The position numbers and the translations under genes were made by a program. From SVKR01 sp963605115 (lineage in GTDB: Bacteria; Bacillota; Clostridia; Oscillospirales; Oscillospiraceae): 64,000 nucleotides of DNA. Where the stretch lies: contig CAVCTM010000001.1 in the NCBI GenBank assembly GCA_963605115.1, forward strand, positions 1 to 64,000, written 5' to 3'. Position 1 is the stretch's first letter. Each line of letters starts with the position of its first letter. The notes beneath the pieces are model-generated. The model did no database searches. It was not told the origin of the DNA and saw nothing but the letters and a program-made list of their open reading frames with translations. Below are positions 1 through 8,423 of the stretch, in pieces.

Positions 1-48
1 ATCTGGAATTTGATTTGTATTATACCATAATGATTCAAAAAAGCAAAA

Positions 49-76
49 GAAAAAACGCCCCGCAGGGCGCTTTTTT
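49..76 (-). terminator. Intrinsic terminator of the corrinoid-activation operon
   Basis: On the minus strand, a GC-rich stem (CGCCC at 56-60 pairing with GGGCG at 65-69) is extended by A/T pairs after one mismatch and runs into a T tract. It lies 8 bases after the stop of the DUF2284 gene, so it probably ends that operon. Confidence 0.65.
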
Positions 77-83
77 CTGTTTT

Positions 84-611
84 TTAAAACAGCACGCAGC
101 AGGTGAAGGCGATCTTTTGGTCGCCGTAGTAGTAGGGGAGGGCGTTGCTGCGGCAGACATCGCTGACAAAGAGCCCGCAGGCCTCCATGGAGGGCGCGAG
201 CGTCTCCGGATGGCGGCAGGGGGCATCCGGATAGGTACACACCGCGCAGCGGGTGCAGGTCCCGGCACCCATGGGCAGAAAATCGAGCCCCTGCGCGTGC
301 AGGCGCGCGAGAAGGCGGTAAAAATTCGCGTCATTGCGCCGCGAGACCTCCTCCGCGGCTTCCAGATCGAGAGAATCCTCGCGCTCGCCGATGGTCTGGA
401 GCAGAACGCCGCTGCGGTATTTCGCGGCGCGCTCTCGCCAGAGCTCCAGCTCGCCGCAGCCCGGCGGACAGCTCCACTTACGTCCGAAGCTCCGGCAGCG
501 GTCGGCGCGGCACATGCTGCGCACCTCCGGCAGAAAGCGAAGCGTCGCGGGGTCGAGGTCCGCCGCGGCGGAAAAGCCGCATTCGAGCGCGGCAGCTTTT
601 ACGTCGATCAT
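84..611 (-). CDS. DUF2284-family cysteine-rich metal-binding protein
   Basis: 175 residues starting at ATG 611 (MIDVKAAAL), overlapping the RACo stop codon by 4 bases (ATGA), which implies translational coupling. Two cysteine clusters stand out: CRADRCRSFGRKWSCPPGCG near residues 34-53 and CTRCAVCTYPDAPC around residues 120-135. This is the pattern of the predicted metal-binding DUF2284 family, which is often encoded beside corrinoid-dependent methyltransferase systems. No catalytic role is known to me. Iron-sulfur or zinc binding is inferred from the cysteines. Context suggests a helper in corrinoid activation or electron delivery to the neighbouring RACo-like protein. Confidence 0.8.
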   Translation of the reverse strand: MIDVKAAALECGFSAAADLDPATLRFLPEVRSMCRADRCRSFGRKWSCPPGCGELELWRERAAKYRSGVLLQTIGEREDSLDLEAAEEVSRRNDANFYRLLARLHAQGLDFLPMGAGTCTRCAVCTYPDAPCRHPETLAPSMEACGLFVSDVCRSNALPYYYGDQKIAFTCCVLF

Positions 612-2077
612 CCGTCGATCTCCTCCCATTCGTCAAAAAACATCGCGTCCACGAAGCGCTCGTCGAAGTCCCGTGCGCCGGAGAGCTCCAGATAGCGGCA
701 GCGCGCCGCCGCGCGGCGGACGCCCTCGCGTCCGGAGCCCGTCAGACAGAGCGCCGCGCCGAGCCCGGCGCTGTTTCCGACGTGGCGTGTCCTTCCGAGC
801 AGCGCCGGGGGCAGCAGTCCGATGGCGCAGGTGCTGCGCAGGTCCATGGAAGCGCCGAAGCCGCCGGCAAGCAGCACCGCGGAGACGTCCGCATACCGCT
901 TGCCGCTGCGCGCGAGCAGTGTCTCGATCCCGGCGCGCACCGCCGCCTTCGCGAGCTGGAGCTGCCGCAGGTCCTGCGCCGTGACGAACACGCGGTCGGT
1001 GAGGTCATAGCGCTCGCCGTGGAGCCTGCCCGTCTCGTCGAGCAGCCCGTTTTCGAGCAGCGCCGCCGCCGCGTCAATGAGTCCGCTGCCGCAGAGGGTC
1101 TCCGCAGTGCCGTCCCCGATCACATGTACCGTCAGGTCGCGGTCCACGGCGCTGATCGCGCCGGGGCGCGCGCGGGAGCCGCAGGCGATCTCTGCGCCTT
1201 CAAACGCCGGACCCGCCGCCGCCGCGCAGCAGAGAAAGCCGTCCCGGTCTCCGAGCGCCATCTCGCCGTTTGTGCCGACGTCCAGAAACAGCACGGTCTC
1301 CGCGCTCTCCGCCGCGCCGCTCGCGCGCAGCCCGGCGGTGATGTCGCCGCCGACATAGCCGGAGACGGCGGGGCAGAGGTAGAGCGTACAGTCCGCCGGA
1401 AGACCGGGCAGAAGCTCCGACGCCGCGCGTTCAAAACCGAAGAAGCTCAGCGGCGCAAACGGCGCTCTGCCGATGCTCGCCGGCGAGAGCCCGGCGAAGA
1501 GGTGCTCCATCACCGTGTTGCCCGCGACCGCGGCGCGGCGGAGGCGGGAGGTGTCCGGGCAGAGCGCACGCAGCATCGCGCCGAGCTGATCGCGGATGGC
1601 GCGCATGAGCGTTTCGAGTCCGCCGGGCGTTTCCGCGAAGCGGATGCGGCTGATGACGTCCGCACCGTAAGCGCACTGGGCGTTCCGCTCGCCGCGCCGG
1701 GCGATGCAGGAGCCGGAGGCAAGGTCATAGAGATAGACCGCGACGGTCGTCGTTCCGATGTCGATGGCGGCGCCGAGCCCCTCGCCCCCGCCCGGCAGAG
1801 TCAGCGCGTCGAGCCGCACACGGTCCTCTCCCGCATCCGGCAGCGCCGCGCGCACCGTACCCGCGGGTCGGACGCGGCAGGCGAGAACGGTTTCGTCCCG
1901 ATACTCCCGCACCGTGCCGTCCGGCGCGCGCAGCGGACCCGTGACGCGCACGCGGCATTGGCGGCATGTCCCGTTCCCGCCGCAGGGGGCGTGGACCGCC
2001 GCACCCGCACCGCGCAGCGCGTCGAGCAGCGTTTCGTCCGGCGCGCCCGGCGTTATGATGATCTCGGTCTCTGTCAT
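608..2077 (-). CDS. RACo-like ASKHA-domain corrinoid activation protein with N-terminal [2Fe-2S] domain
   Basis: 489 residues. The N-terminal part is a plant-type ferredoxin domain with Cys32, Cys38 and Cys41 (PCGGNGTCRQC) and Cys67 (TVLACRV), fitting a [2Fe-2S] cluster. The rest is an ASKHA/actin-fold ATPase domain (AIDIGTTTVAVYLYD near 105-120, FLDVGTNGE, and GFGASMDL near the C-terminus). Proteins of this build (RACo, RamA-like) reduce inactive Co(II) corrinoid to Co(I) at the cost of ATP. It has a clear ribosome site (AAGGAG) before ATG 2077 and lies directly downstream of the corrinoid protein, its expected client. The family is secure; the physiological pathway is not visible. Confidence 0.92.
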   Translation of the reverse strand: MTETEIIITPGAPDETLLDALRGAGAAVHAPCGGNGTCRQCRVRVTGPLRAPDGTVREYRDETVLACRVRPAGTVRAALPDAGEDRVRLDALTLPGGGEGLGAAIDIGTTTVAVYLYDLASGSCIARRGERNAQCAYGADVISRIRFAETPGGLETLMRAIRDQLGAMLRALCPDTSRLRRAAVAGNTVMEHLFAGLSPASIGRAPFAPLSFFGFERAASELLPGLPADCTLYLCPAVSGYVGGDITAGLRASGAAESAETVLFLDVGTNGEMALGDRDGFLCCAAAAGPAFEGAEIACGSRARPGAISAVDRDLTVHVIGDGTAETLCGSGLIDAAAALLENGLLDETGRLHGERYDLTDRVFVTAQDLRQLQLAKAAVRAGIETLLARSGKRYADVSAVLLAGGFGASMDLRSTCAIGLLPPALLGRTRHVGNSAGLGAALCLTGSGREGVRRAAARCRYLELSGARDFDERFVDAMFFDEWEEIDG

Positions 2078-2105
2078 GGGGCTGATCTCCTTCGAATACT
2101 GAGAA

Positions 2106-2144
2106 AAGCATAGCGGTCTTACGCCGGGTAAAACCGCTATGCTT
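2106..2144 (-). terminator. Intercistronic hairpin between corrinoid protein and RACo genes
   Basis: A perfect 12-bp inverted repeat (AAGCATAGCGGT / ACCGCTATGCTT) with a 15-base loop sits between the two minus-strand genes and is followed on that strand by TTTTC. It could be a partial terminator that keeps the activator below the level of the corrinoid protein, or an mRNA-stabilising hairpin. Confidence 0.55.
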
Positions 2145-2165
2145 GCTTTTCCGGAAAATCTTTGT

Positions 2166-2810
2166 TTACTGCGCCTTTGCGAGCAGGATCTCCTTGGCTT
2201 TGTTGGCGCAGGAGGCGCCGTCGTCGGTGTAGTAGTCCGCGCCGATCTGGTCGCAGTATTCCTGCGTCACGGGCGCGCCGCCGACCATGATCTTCACCTG
2301 ATCGCGGATGCCAGCCGCCTTCATCGCCTTTACGACCTCCTCCATCATAGGCATCGTCGTCGTCAGCAGGGAGGAGCAGCAGCAGATGTCGCACTTCTCG
2401 TCGATGACGGTCTGGACGAACTTTTCGGGCGGAACGTCAACGCCGAGGTCGATGACCTCGATGTTCTTGCTTTCGAGCATCAGCTTCACGAGATTTTTGC
2501 CGATGTCGTGCAGGTCGCCCTGCACGGTGCCGATGCAGACCTTGCCGATCGGCTGGCTGCCCTCGGCGGCGAGCAGGGGCCCCAGCAGCTCCGTGCCCTT
2601 GTTCATCGCGCGGGCGGAGACCAGCACCTCCGGCACGAACGCCTCGTTGCGGGTGAAGCGGTCGCCCACGATGCTCATGCCGTGGAGCAGTCCGTCGTTC
2701 AGGATCTCCTGCGCGGAGTGACCCTGCTCGATCGCGGCGGGAACGAGCTCCTTGACGATCTTGACCTTGCCCTTTTCGATGGCTTCGGAAATTTCTTCGA
2801 TGATAGTCAT
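2166..2810 (-). CDS. Corrinoid (B12-binding) protein of a methyltransferase system
   Basis: 214 residues, starting at ATG 2810 (MTIIEEISEA) with GGAGG 11 bases upstream; an in-frame TTG 18 bases earlier is less likely because it falls inside that ribosome site. Residues 1-85 form the helical cap domain. The B12-binding Rossmann domain follows, with the DxHxxG motif at Asp99-His101-Gly104 (GDLHDIG), whose histidine is the lower cobalt ligand, then SSLLTTTM and VGGAPVT contacts to the nucleotide tail. This is the MtaC/MtbC/MttC type that carries a methyl group between a substrate-specific methyltransferase and a second methyltransferase. No MtaB or MttB partner is in the visible window, so the methyl donor is unknown. 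Confidence 0.93.
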   Translation of the reverse strand: MTIIEEISEAIEKGKVKIVKELVPAAIEQGHSAQEILNDGLLHGMSIVGDRFTRNEAFVPEVLVSARAMNKGTELLGPLLAAEGSQPIGKVCIGTVQGDLHDIGKNLVKLMLESKNIEVIDLGVDVPPEKFVQTVIDEKCDICCCSSLLTTTMPMMEEVVKAMKAAGIRDQVKIMVGGAPVTQEYCDQIGADYYTDDGASCANKAKEILLAKAQ

Positions 2811-2924
2811 AAGGCGGTTATCCTCCAAATTATTTGTCGTTTCTCTCTCGGTCTCGGTCCGTCGCGCGTATGCGCCGGATTCTAAGTTCGATTATAGCCG
2901 CACAGCGCGGGGACTGTATAAAAA

Positions 2925-4247
2925 TTATTTGCCCTTTTTGGTAATTTTCTGCGCGAAATCCTTGCTGCCGCCGTGTTCCTTTTCGGCGTCGATGCGGCGC
3001 GAGCGCTTGCGGAAGCGGTCCGGTGAAACGCCCTCAAGCTCGCGGAACACCTTGCAGAAATAGCTCTGGTCGCTGAAGCCGACGAGCTGGCAGACCTCTG
3101 CCACGGAGACGGGACCGGAGAGCAGGAGAAGCTTGCTGCGTTCGATGCGGATGCGGTTTAAATAGGCGCGGTAGGTGACGCCCGTCTCCTCGCGGAACAC
3201 GCGGGAGAAATAAGTCGGGGAGTAGCCCGCTGCTGCGGCGGCGTCCTCCAGCGTGAGCGGCTGGGCGTAATTGGCGGAGAGAAACTCGATCGCGCGCTGC
3301 ACCGCGTCGGAAAGTCCGCTGCTGCCGAGGTCGATAACAAGGCGGAGAAAGTGGTTCAGCGTGCGCGAGAGCCGCGTCGTCAGGTCCGACTGGGATTCCG
3401 CGAGGCGCAGATGCTCGCGGCAGCGGTCGCCGAGCTCAAACACCTGCGCGCTGCCCGCGCCGGCGGCGATCGCCGCGCGGGAGATGACGACGAGCAGCTC
3501 CTGCACGCGCTGCATAATGTCCGCCTCGCTCCGGATATAAAAGAAGATATAGCCGAGAAGCTGCCCCAGCAGCTCGTTCGCGAGTGCGGAATCTCCGCGG
3601 GCGACCGCCTCGTAGAGCGCCTGCTCGCGCGCCATGGGGTACCCCACGGCGCGGGCGCTGCGCTTGATGCCGGCGATGTAGCTTCCGATATAATTCTGCT
3701 GGTCGTTCTCACTCTGGCTGAGAAAAACCTCGTGGCTGCTGTCGCTGACGACGACGGCGCTCGCAAAGAGCTGACCGGAGAGATAGTGCATGCGCTGGGG
3801 CGTCATCGCCGGGATGCGCTCCAGTCCGTTGCGGAGCCTTACCTCGATCGCCGCGGGCAGCGGGGAGGGGAGGGCGTCGCTTTCGAGCACGTCGTCCGTC
3901 TCCGTGATGCGCACGGGACCGGCGATGAGCGCCGCCGATGTCCTGCCGCCCTCGATGACCGGCGCGGCGCAGAAGGCGAGCCCCAGCGGGCAGAAATAGG
4001 TATAGCGCCCGCCGAAGCGCTCCGAGGCGAGCACGCCCTCGGCGTGGAGCGTGCGGCAGTGCAGCCCGGTGAGCTGGAGCGAGTCGCGCAGGCGCTCGCA
4101 GAAGGCACAGTCCGCGCCGGGCGGCGACTGGGCGTAGAGCGCCTTTCCGTCCCGCGTCAGCAGCAGGCAGCGCACACCGAGCGAAAGGGCGAAGGAATCC
4201 ACTGCGGCGCGCGCAAGGCGCCCCTCGATCGTGCTGTGTCCCGGCAT
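2925..4247 (-). CDS. PocR-domain AraC-family transcriptional regulator
   Basis: 440 residues from ATG 4247 (MPGHSTIEG), chosen because AAAGGAG precedes it; a longer in-frame start lacks a ribosome site. The first ~180 residues resemble the PocR ligand-binding (sensory) domain, with cysteines at CAFCERL, HCRTLH and YTYFCPLG. A helical middle follows, then two C-terminal helix-turn-helix motifs of the AraC type (LTLEDAAAAAGYSPTYFSRVF and VSVAEVCQLVGFSDQSYFCKVF). It is divergent from the UroD-like methyltransferase and is the obvious candidate regulator of the module. The ligand is unknown; PocR domains are associated with small organic ligands or corrinoid metabolism. Confidence 0.88.
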   Translation of the reverse strand: MPGHSTIEGRLARAAVDSFALSLGVRCLLLTRDGKALYAQSPPGADCAFCERLRDSLQLTGLHCRTLHAEGVLASERFGGRYTYFCPLGLAFCAAPVIEGGRTSAALIAGPVRITETDDVLESDALPSPLPAAIEVRLRNGLERIPAMTPQRMHYLSGQLFASAVVVSDSSHEVFLSQSENDQQNYIGSYIAGIKRSARAVGYPMAREQALYEAVARGDSALANELLGQLLGYIFFYIRSEADIMQRVQELLVVISRAAIAAGAGSAQVFELGDRCREHLRLAESQSDLTTRLSRTLNHFLRLVIDLGSSGLSDAVQRAIEFLSANYAQPLTLEDAAAAAGYSPTYFSRVFREETGVTYRAYLNRIRIERSKLLLLSGPVSVAEVCQLVGFSDQSYFCKVFRELEGVSPDRFRKRSRRIDAEKEHGGSKDFAQKITKKGK

Positions 4248-4302
4248 GGCGGATGTTCTCCTTTCGGCGAGATAGGGCAAAAAAATCGGAAATATCGTAA
4301 TT

Positions 4303-4331
4303 ATTTTATATCCTCTGCCGCCCCACGTCAA
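4303..4331 (-). promoter_or_regulatory. Sigma-A-type promoter of the pocR-like regulator
   Basis: Minus-strand -35 TTGACG (4326-4331), a 17-base spacer, and -10 TAAAAT (4303-4308), about 55 bases before the start codon. The -35 box is one arm of the inverted repeat described separately. Confidence 0.6.
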
Positions 4332-4345
4332 TATAATTGTTGACG
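4326..4345. promoter_or_regulatory. Inverted repeat CGTCAA-N8-TTGACG between divergent corrinoid genes
   Basis: Perfect 6-bp arms flank 8 bases. The left arm is the -35 box for the minus-strand regulator gene. The right arm can act as a plus-strand -35 with GATGAT 17 bases further on (4363-4368), although that would leave only a short leader before the methyltransferase. The symmetry fits an operator bound by the AraC-type regulator, or two back-to-back promoters. Both readings are inference. Confidence 0.45.
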
Positions 4346-4387
4346 AAAACGCAAAAAACCGGGATGATCAACAAAAAGGAGAAAAAT

Positions 4388-5389
4388 ATGAAAAATCAGG
4401 AATGGAAACAGCAGATGCTTCGCGGCGGCAAAAAGAAGGCGACGCCCGTGCTCTCGTTCCCGTCGGTCCAGCTGATGGGCATCACGGTGCGCGAGCTCAT
4501 CTCCAGCGCCGAGAGCCAGTCCCGCGGCATGAAGCTCATCGCCGACCGCGTCGACTCCGCGGCGTCCGTGAGCCTGATGGACCTCTCCGTGGAGGCGGAG
4601 GCGTTCGGCGCCGAGGTGCGGTTTTCGGACGACGAGATCCCGACCGTCGTCGGCGCACGCGTCACGAGCGAGGCGGAGGCGGAGGCGCTGCCCATCCCCG
4701 CGGTCGGCACGGCGCGCACCGGCATCTATATCGACGCCCTCCGCCGCGCCAAGGAGCTCATCACGGACCGCCCTGTCTTCTCCGGCGTCGTCGGACCTTA
4801 CTCCCTGACCGGCAGACTGCTGGACGTCAGCGAGGCGATGGTCCTCTGCTACGAGGAGCCGGACATGGTACACGCCGTGCTGCGCAAGGCGACGGACTTT
4901 CTGATCGAGTACATCAACGCCTACAAGTCCGTCGGCGCGGACGGCGTCGTCATGGCGGAGCCGCTTGCCGGCATGCTCTCGCCCGCGCTCTGCGAGGAGT
5001 TCTCCGCGCCCTATGTCAAGGAGATCGTGGACGCCGTAAAGAGCGAGGATTTCCTCTTTATCTACCATAACTGCGGCAACAACGTTCCGCTGATGGCGGA
5101 CGCCGTTACGAGCTGCGGTGCGGACGCTTATCACTTCGGCAACGCCATCGACCTCGCCGCGATGATCCCGCACGTTCCGGCGGACGCGCTCATTATGGGC
5201 AACGTGGACCCCGCAGGTCAGATCTGCAACGGCACGCCGGAGAGCGTCTACGAGGCGACGATGCGCGTCCTGCGCGCCTGCTCCGCCGCGCCGAACTTCT
5301 GCATCTCCTCCGGCTGCGATATCCCGCCCCAGTCTCCGTGGGAGAATATTGACGCCTTCTTCCGCGCCGTGGAGGATTTTTACGCTTAA
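4388..5389 (+). CDS. Uroporphyrinogen decarboxylase-family (MtaA/CmuA-like) methyltransferase
   Basis: 333 residues from ATG 4388 (MKNQEWKQQM) with AAAAGGAG just upstream; the frame stays open further upstream but without a ribosome site. The UroD fold carries the zinc-site signature of methylcobamide:thiol methyltransferases: His-x-Cys in YHNCGNN and the late cysteine in CISSGCDIPP. True UroD enzymes lack this HxC...C set, so the likely job is moving the methyl group from the corrinoid protein to a thiol or tetrahydrofolate-type acceptor. It is divergent from the corrinoid operon. The acceptor cannot be told from sequence. Confidence 0.88.
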   Translation: MKNQEWKQQMLRGGKKKATPVLSFPSVQLMGITVRELISSAESQSRGMKLIADRVDSAASVSLMDLSVEAEAFGAEVRFSDDEIPTVVGARVTSEAEAEALPIPAVGTARTGIYIDALRRAKELITDRPVFSGVVGPYSLTGRLLDVSEAMVLCYEEPDMVHAVLRKATDFLIEYINAYKSVGADGVVMAEPLAGMLSPALCEEFSAPYVKEIVDAVKSEDFLFIYHNCGNNVPLMADAVTSCGADAYHFGNAIDLAAMIPHVPADALIMGNVDPAGQICNGTPESVYEATMRVLRACSAAPNFCISSGCDIPPQSPWENIDAFFRAVEDFYA

Positions 5390-5453
5390 GGCGCGAATAA
5401 GATCAAAGCCTGACGAATAGCATGGAACCATCCGGAATGAAGGGGTGGCTGCC

Positions 5454-5528
5454 ATGCTTTCGTCGTTTCTTGCGCTCTTTTTCTCGCTGCGGCTCGGACC
5501 GGGGAGCGGGTCGTTCCCGCGCCCGCTG
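5454..5528 (+). CDS. Possible 5' end of a gene entering the assembly gap
   Basis: ATG 5454 follows AAGGGG by 8 bases and opens a hydrophobic start (MLSSFLALFFSLRLGPG) that runs into the N run. It could be a membrane protein or signal sequence. Only 25 codons are visible, so neither identity nor reality is secure. GTG 5445 is an alternative in-frame start. Confidence 0.3.
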
Positions 5529-6224
5529 NNNNNNNNNNNNNNNNNNNNNNNNNNNNNNNNNNNNNNNNNNNNNNNNNNNNNNNNNNNNNNNNNNNNNNNN
5601 NNNNNNNNNNNNNNNNNNNNNNNNNNNNNNNNNNNNNNNNNNNNNNNNNNNNNNNNNNNNNNNNNNNNNNNNNNNNNNNNNNNNNNNNNNNNNNNNNNNN
5701 NNNNNNNNNNNNNNNNNNNNNNNNNNNNNNNNNNNNNNNNNNNNNNNNNNNNNNNNNNNNNNNNNNNNNNNNNNNNNNNNNNNNNNNNNNNNNNNNNNNN
5801 NNNNNNNNNNNNNNNNNNNNNNNNNNNNNNNNNNNNNNNNNNNNNNNNNNNNNNNNNNNNNNNNNNNNNNNNNNNNNNNNNNNNNNNNNNNNNNNNNNNN
5901 NNNNNNNNNNNNNNNNNNNNNNNNNNNNNNNNNNNNNNNNNNNNNNNNNNNNNNNNNNNNNNNNNNNNNNNNNNNNNNNNNNNNNNNNNNNNNNNNNNNN
6001 NNNNNNNNNNNNNNNNNNNNNNNNNNNNNNNNNNNNNNNNNNNNNNNNNNNNNNNNNNNNNNNNNNNNNNNNNNNNNNNNNNNNNNNNNNNNNNNNNNNN
6101 NNNNNNNNNNNNNNNNNNNNNNNNNNNNNNNNNNNNNNNNNNNNNNNNNNNNNNNNNNNNNNNNNNNNNNNNNNNNNNNNNNNNNNNNNNNNNNNNNNNN
6201 NNNNNNNNNNNNNNNNNNNNNNNN
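5529..6224. other. Assembly gap (696 N)
   Basis: A run of 696 unknown bases. The first known bases after it, TGA at 6225, could be the stop codon of a gene lying in the gap, immediately before the ribosome site of the HAD gene. A gene of up to about 250 codons could be missing, if the gap length is real. Confidence 0.99.
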
Positions 6225-6245
6225 TGAAAAAGGAGCGGAGCTTAT

Positions 6246-7418
6246 ATGGCAGGGGAGCGGTACAGCAGAGAGCACAAGGAGGACCTTCCCGTCCTCGCGA
6301 TCTGCTACGATTTCGACAAAACGCTGTCGCCGGACGATATGCAGGCGCAGGGCTATATCCAGTCGGTGGGCTGCGATGTCCGGGATTTCTGGACCGAGTC
6401 GAACGAGCTCGCGGAGCGCAACGACATGGACCAGAACCTCGCCTATATGCTGCTGATGAAAAAGAGGGCGGCGGGCAAGGTGCTCTTTACGCGCGAAAAG
6501 CTGGCGGCATACGGCGCGAGGGTCAGCCTGTTTCCGGGCGTGGAGGACTGGTTCGGACGCATCCGCGCTTACGGCGCAGCGCACGGCGTCATCGTGGAGC
6601 ACTACATTATCTCCTCCGGCTTGAAGGAGATGATCGAGGGCACCGCCGTTGCAAAAGCCGGCGCGTTCAAGAAGATTTACGCCAGCAGCTTTTATTACGA
6701 CGCGGACGGCGTGGCGGAGTGGCCGGCGCAGGTCGTGAACTATACGAACAAGACCCGGTTCCTGTTCCGCATCGAAAAGGGCGTTCTGGACATCAACGAC
6801 CCCGGCGTGAACGACTCCTTCCCGCCGGATGAGCTGCGCGTCCCGTTCCGCAACATGGTCTATATCGGCGACAGCGACACGGACGTGCCGTGCATGAAGC
6901 TCGTGAACAGCTACGGCGGCTATTCCATCGGCGTTTACAGCGCGGAGACGAAGGACAAGACCAAGGTCTGCAAGATGATGCGCGACGGGCGCATCCGCTT
7001 TTTTGCCCCGGCAGACTATTCCGACGGCGCGGAGCTGGATACGCTGCTCAAGGCGATCATCGACCGCACGGCGCGCAACGAAGCGCTGGAGTCCCGGCAT
7101 TTTGCCTGCCGCAAAGAACAGCTGGAGACCGACCGGAGCCGCAGCGACGAGGAGAAGAGAAAAGCCGCGCTTTTGCTGGAGCTGGAGAGCAGCGCCAGCT
7201 TCGCCGCCACGCACGCGGCGGTGGAAAAGCTGAGGCAGGTCGCAGCGTGGACCGCGGCGGAGCGCGAGCTGCTGTTCGCCGCCGCGCTTGCGAACAGTCA
7301 GGTCCGCTATATCCTCGCCGACCCGGATGTGAAGGAGTTTTTCACCGGGCTGCTGGCGGACGCCGGACCGCTTACAAAGGCGGCGCGGGAGGTGCAGGCG
7401 GCGATGGAGAAAATATAA
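6246..7418 (+). CDS. HAD-superfamily hydrolase (phosphoserine phosphatase-like)
   Basis: 390 residues, preceded by AAGGAG. Motif I is YDFDKTLSPDD (nucleophile Asp and acid/base Asp, near residues 22-26), motif II is IISSGLK, and motif IV is YIGDSDTDVPC, so all HAD phosphatase elements are present. A large cap lies between motifs I and II. After the catalytic core (about residue 270) comes a charged helical tail rich in Glu, Arg and Lys that is not part of the core fold. The substrate is unknown. The gene may share an operon with whatever lies in the gap. Confidence 0.85.
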   Translation: MAGERYSREHKEDLPVLAICYDFDKTLSPDDMQAQGYIQSVGCDVRDFWTESNELAERNDMDQNLAYMLLMKKRAAGKVLFTREKLAAYGARVSLFPGVEDWFGRIRAYGAAHGVIVEHYIISSGLKEMIEGTAVAKAGAFKKIYASSFYYDADGVAEWPAQVVNYTNKTRFLFRIEKGVLDINDPGVNDSFPPDELRVPFRNMVYIGDSDTDVPCMKLVNSYGGYSIGVYSAETKDKTKVCKMMRDGRIRFFAPADYSDGAELDTLLKAIIDRTARNEALESRHFACRKEQLETDRSRSDEEKRKAALLLELESSASFAATHAAVEKLRQVAAWTAAERELLFAAALANSQVRYILADPDVKEFFTGLLADAGPLTKAAREVQAAMEKI

Positions 7419-7445
7419 GGTCGGACGGAGCAGCCAAAAAATATC

Positions 7446-7474
7446 TTGCGATACGCCGGATAATTTGCTACAAT
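7446..7474 (+). promoter_or_regulatory. Promoter of the degV-like gene
   Basis: -35 TTGCGA (7446-7451), 17-base spacer, -10 TACAAT (7469-7474); about 50 bases before the start codon. Confidence 0.6.
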
Positions 7475-7527
7475 AAAGCCCGTGCCGCGCTGCGGCTGAG
7501 CTTTTTTGAAACAGGAGCCTGCGCTTT

Positions 7528-8373
7528 ATGAAGGTTAAGATCACATCCGACAGCACCTGCGACCTCTCGCCGGAGCTCATTGAAAAATACGATATCTCCA
7601 TCACACCGCTGACCGTCCACTGCGGGGAGTGCAGCGGCTCGGACGGCCTCGGCATCACGCCGGAGGACATTTACGAATATGTCGCGAAGAGCGGGAAGCT
7701 GCCGAAGACGAGCGCCGTCAACGTCTATGACTATGTGCAGGAGTTCCGCCGCTGGCGGGACGCCGGAAAAACCGTCGTCCACTTCTGCATCAGCGCGGAT
7801 TTTTCCGCCTGCTTCCAGAACGCCAATCTCGCTGCCGACGAGGTCGGCGGCGTGCTCGTCGTGGATTCCCGCAATCTCTCCTCCGGGCAGGGACTGCTCG
7901 TGCTCCGCGCCGCGGAGATGGCGGCGGAGGGCAGCAGCGCCGAGGAGATCTGGCAGGAATGCACCGAGCTCGCGGCGCGCGTAGAAGCGAGCTTCGTGGT
8001 CGACAGCCTCGACTATCTCTACAAGGGCGGCCGCTGCTCCGCGCTGAGCGCCTTCGGCGGCAACCTGCTGCGCCTGAAGCCCTGCATCGAGGTGCGCGGC
8101 GGCAAGATGGTGCCGGGGAAAAAATACCGCGGGAAGATCGAGCATGTCATGCTCCAGTACGTCGCCGAGCGCGTCAGCGCCCGCGGCGACATCGACTGGC
8201 GCCGCGCCTTTATCACCCACACCCGCTGCGCGCCGGAGGCGGTCGCCGCCGTCCGCGCAAAGCTGGAGGAGCTGGGTCACTTTGAGGAGATCCTGGACAC
8301 CACCGCCGGCGCCACCGTAACGAGCCACTGCGGACCGAACACCCTCGGCGTGCTGTTTATCCGGAACAAATAA
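7528..8373 (+). CDS. DegV-family fatty-acid-binding protein
   Basis: 281 residues. It opens with the DegV signature KITSDSTCDLSPELIEKYDI and has the conserved serine/threonine contacts (KTSAVN near residue 58), the VDSRNLSSGQG stretch and YLYKGGRCSALSAF. DegV proteins bind fatty acyl chains, and some act as FakB partners that present fatty acids to the kinase FakA for phospholipid synthesis. No fakA is visible here, so the partner must be elsewhere. It has its own promoter and terminator and appears monocistronic. Confidence 0.93.
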   Translation: MKVKITSDSTCDLSPELIEKYDISITPLTVHCGECSGSDGLGITPEDIYEYVAKSGKLPKTSAVNVYDYVQEFRRWRDAGKTVVHFCISADFSACFQNANLAADEVGGVLVVDSRNLSSGQGLLVLRAAEMAAEGSSAEEIWQECTELAARVEASFVVDSLDYLYKGGRCSALSAFGGNLLRLKPCIEVRGGKMVPGKKYRGKIEHVMLQYVAERVSARGDIDWRRAFITHTRCAPEAVAAVRAKLEELGHFEEILDTTAGATVTSHCGPNTLGVLFIRNK

Positions 8374-8386
8374 TAACGCTAAAAAA

Positions 8387-8423
8387 CAGCCGCTCTTCTC
8401 GCTTGAGGAGAGCGGCTGCTTTT
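8387..8423. terminator. Bidirectional terminator between degV-like and lysR-like genes
   Basis: A 14-bp stem with minor mismatch (8387-8400 / 8405-8418) and 4-base loop is flanked by A6 on the left and TTTT on the right, so it can end transcription from either side of this convergent pair. Confidence 0.8.

Noticed and set aside
2811..2828. Upstream TTG start adding six residues to the corrinoid protein
   Set aside because: Its codons contain the GGAGG ribosome site of the downstream ATG, and the shorter protein matches family N-termini.
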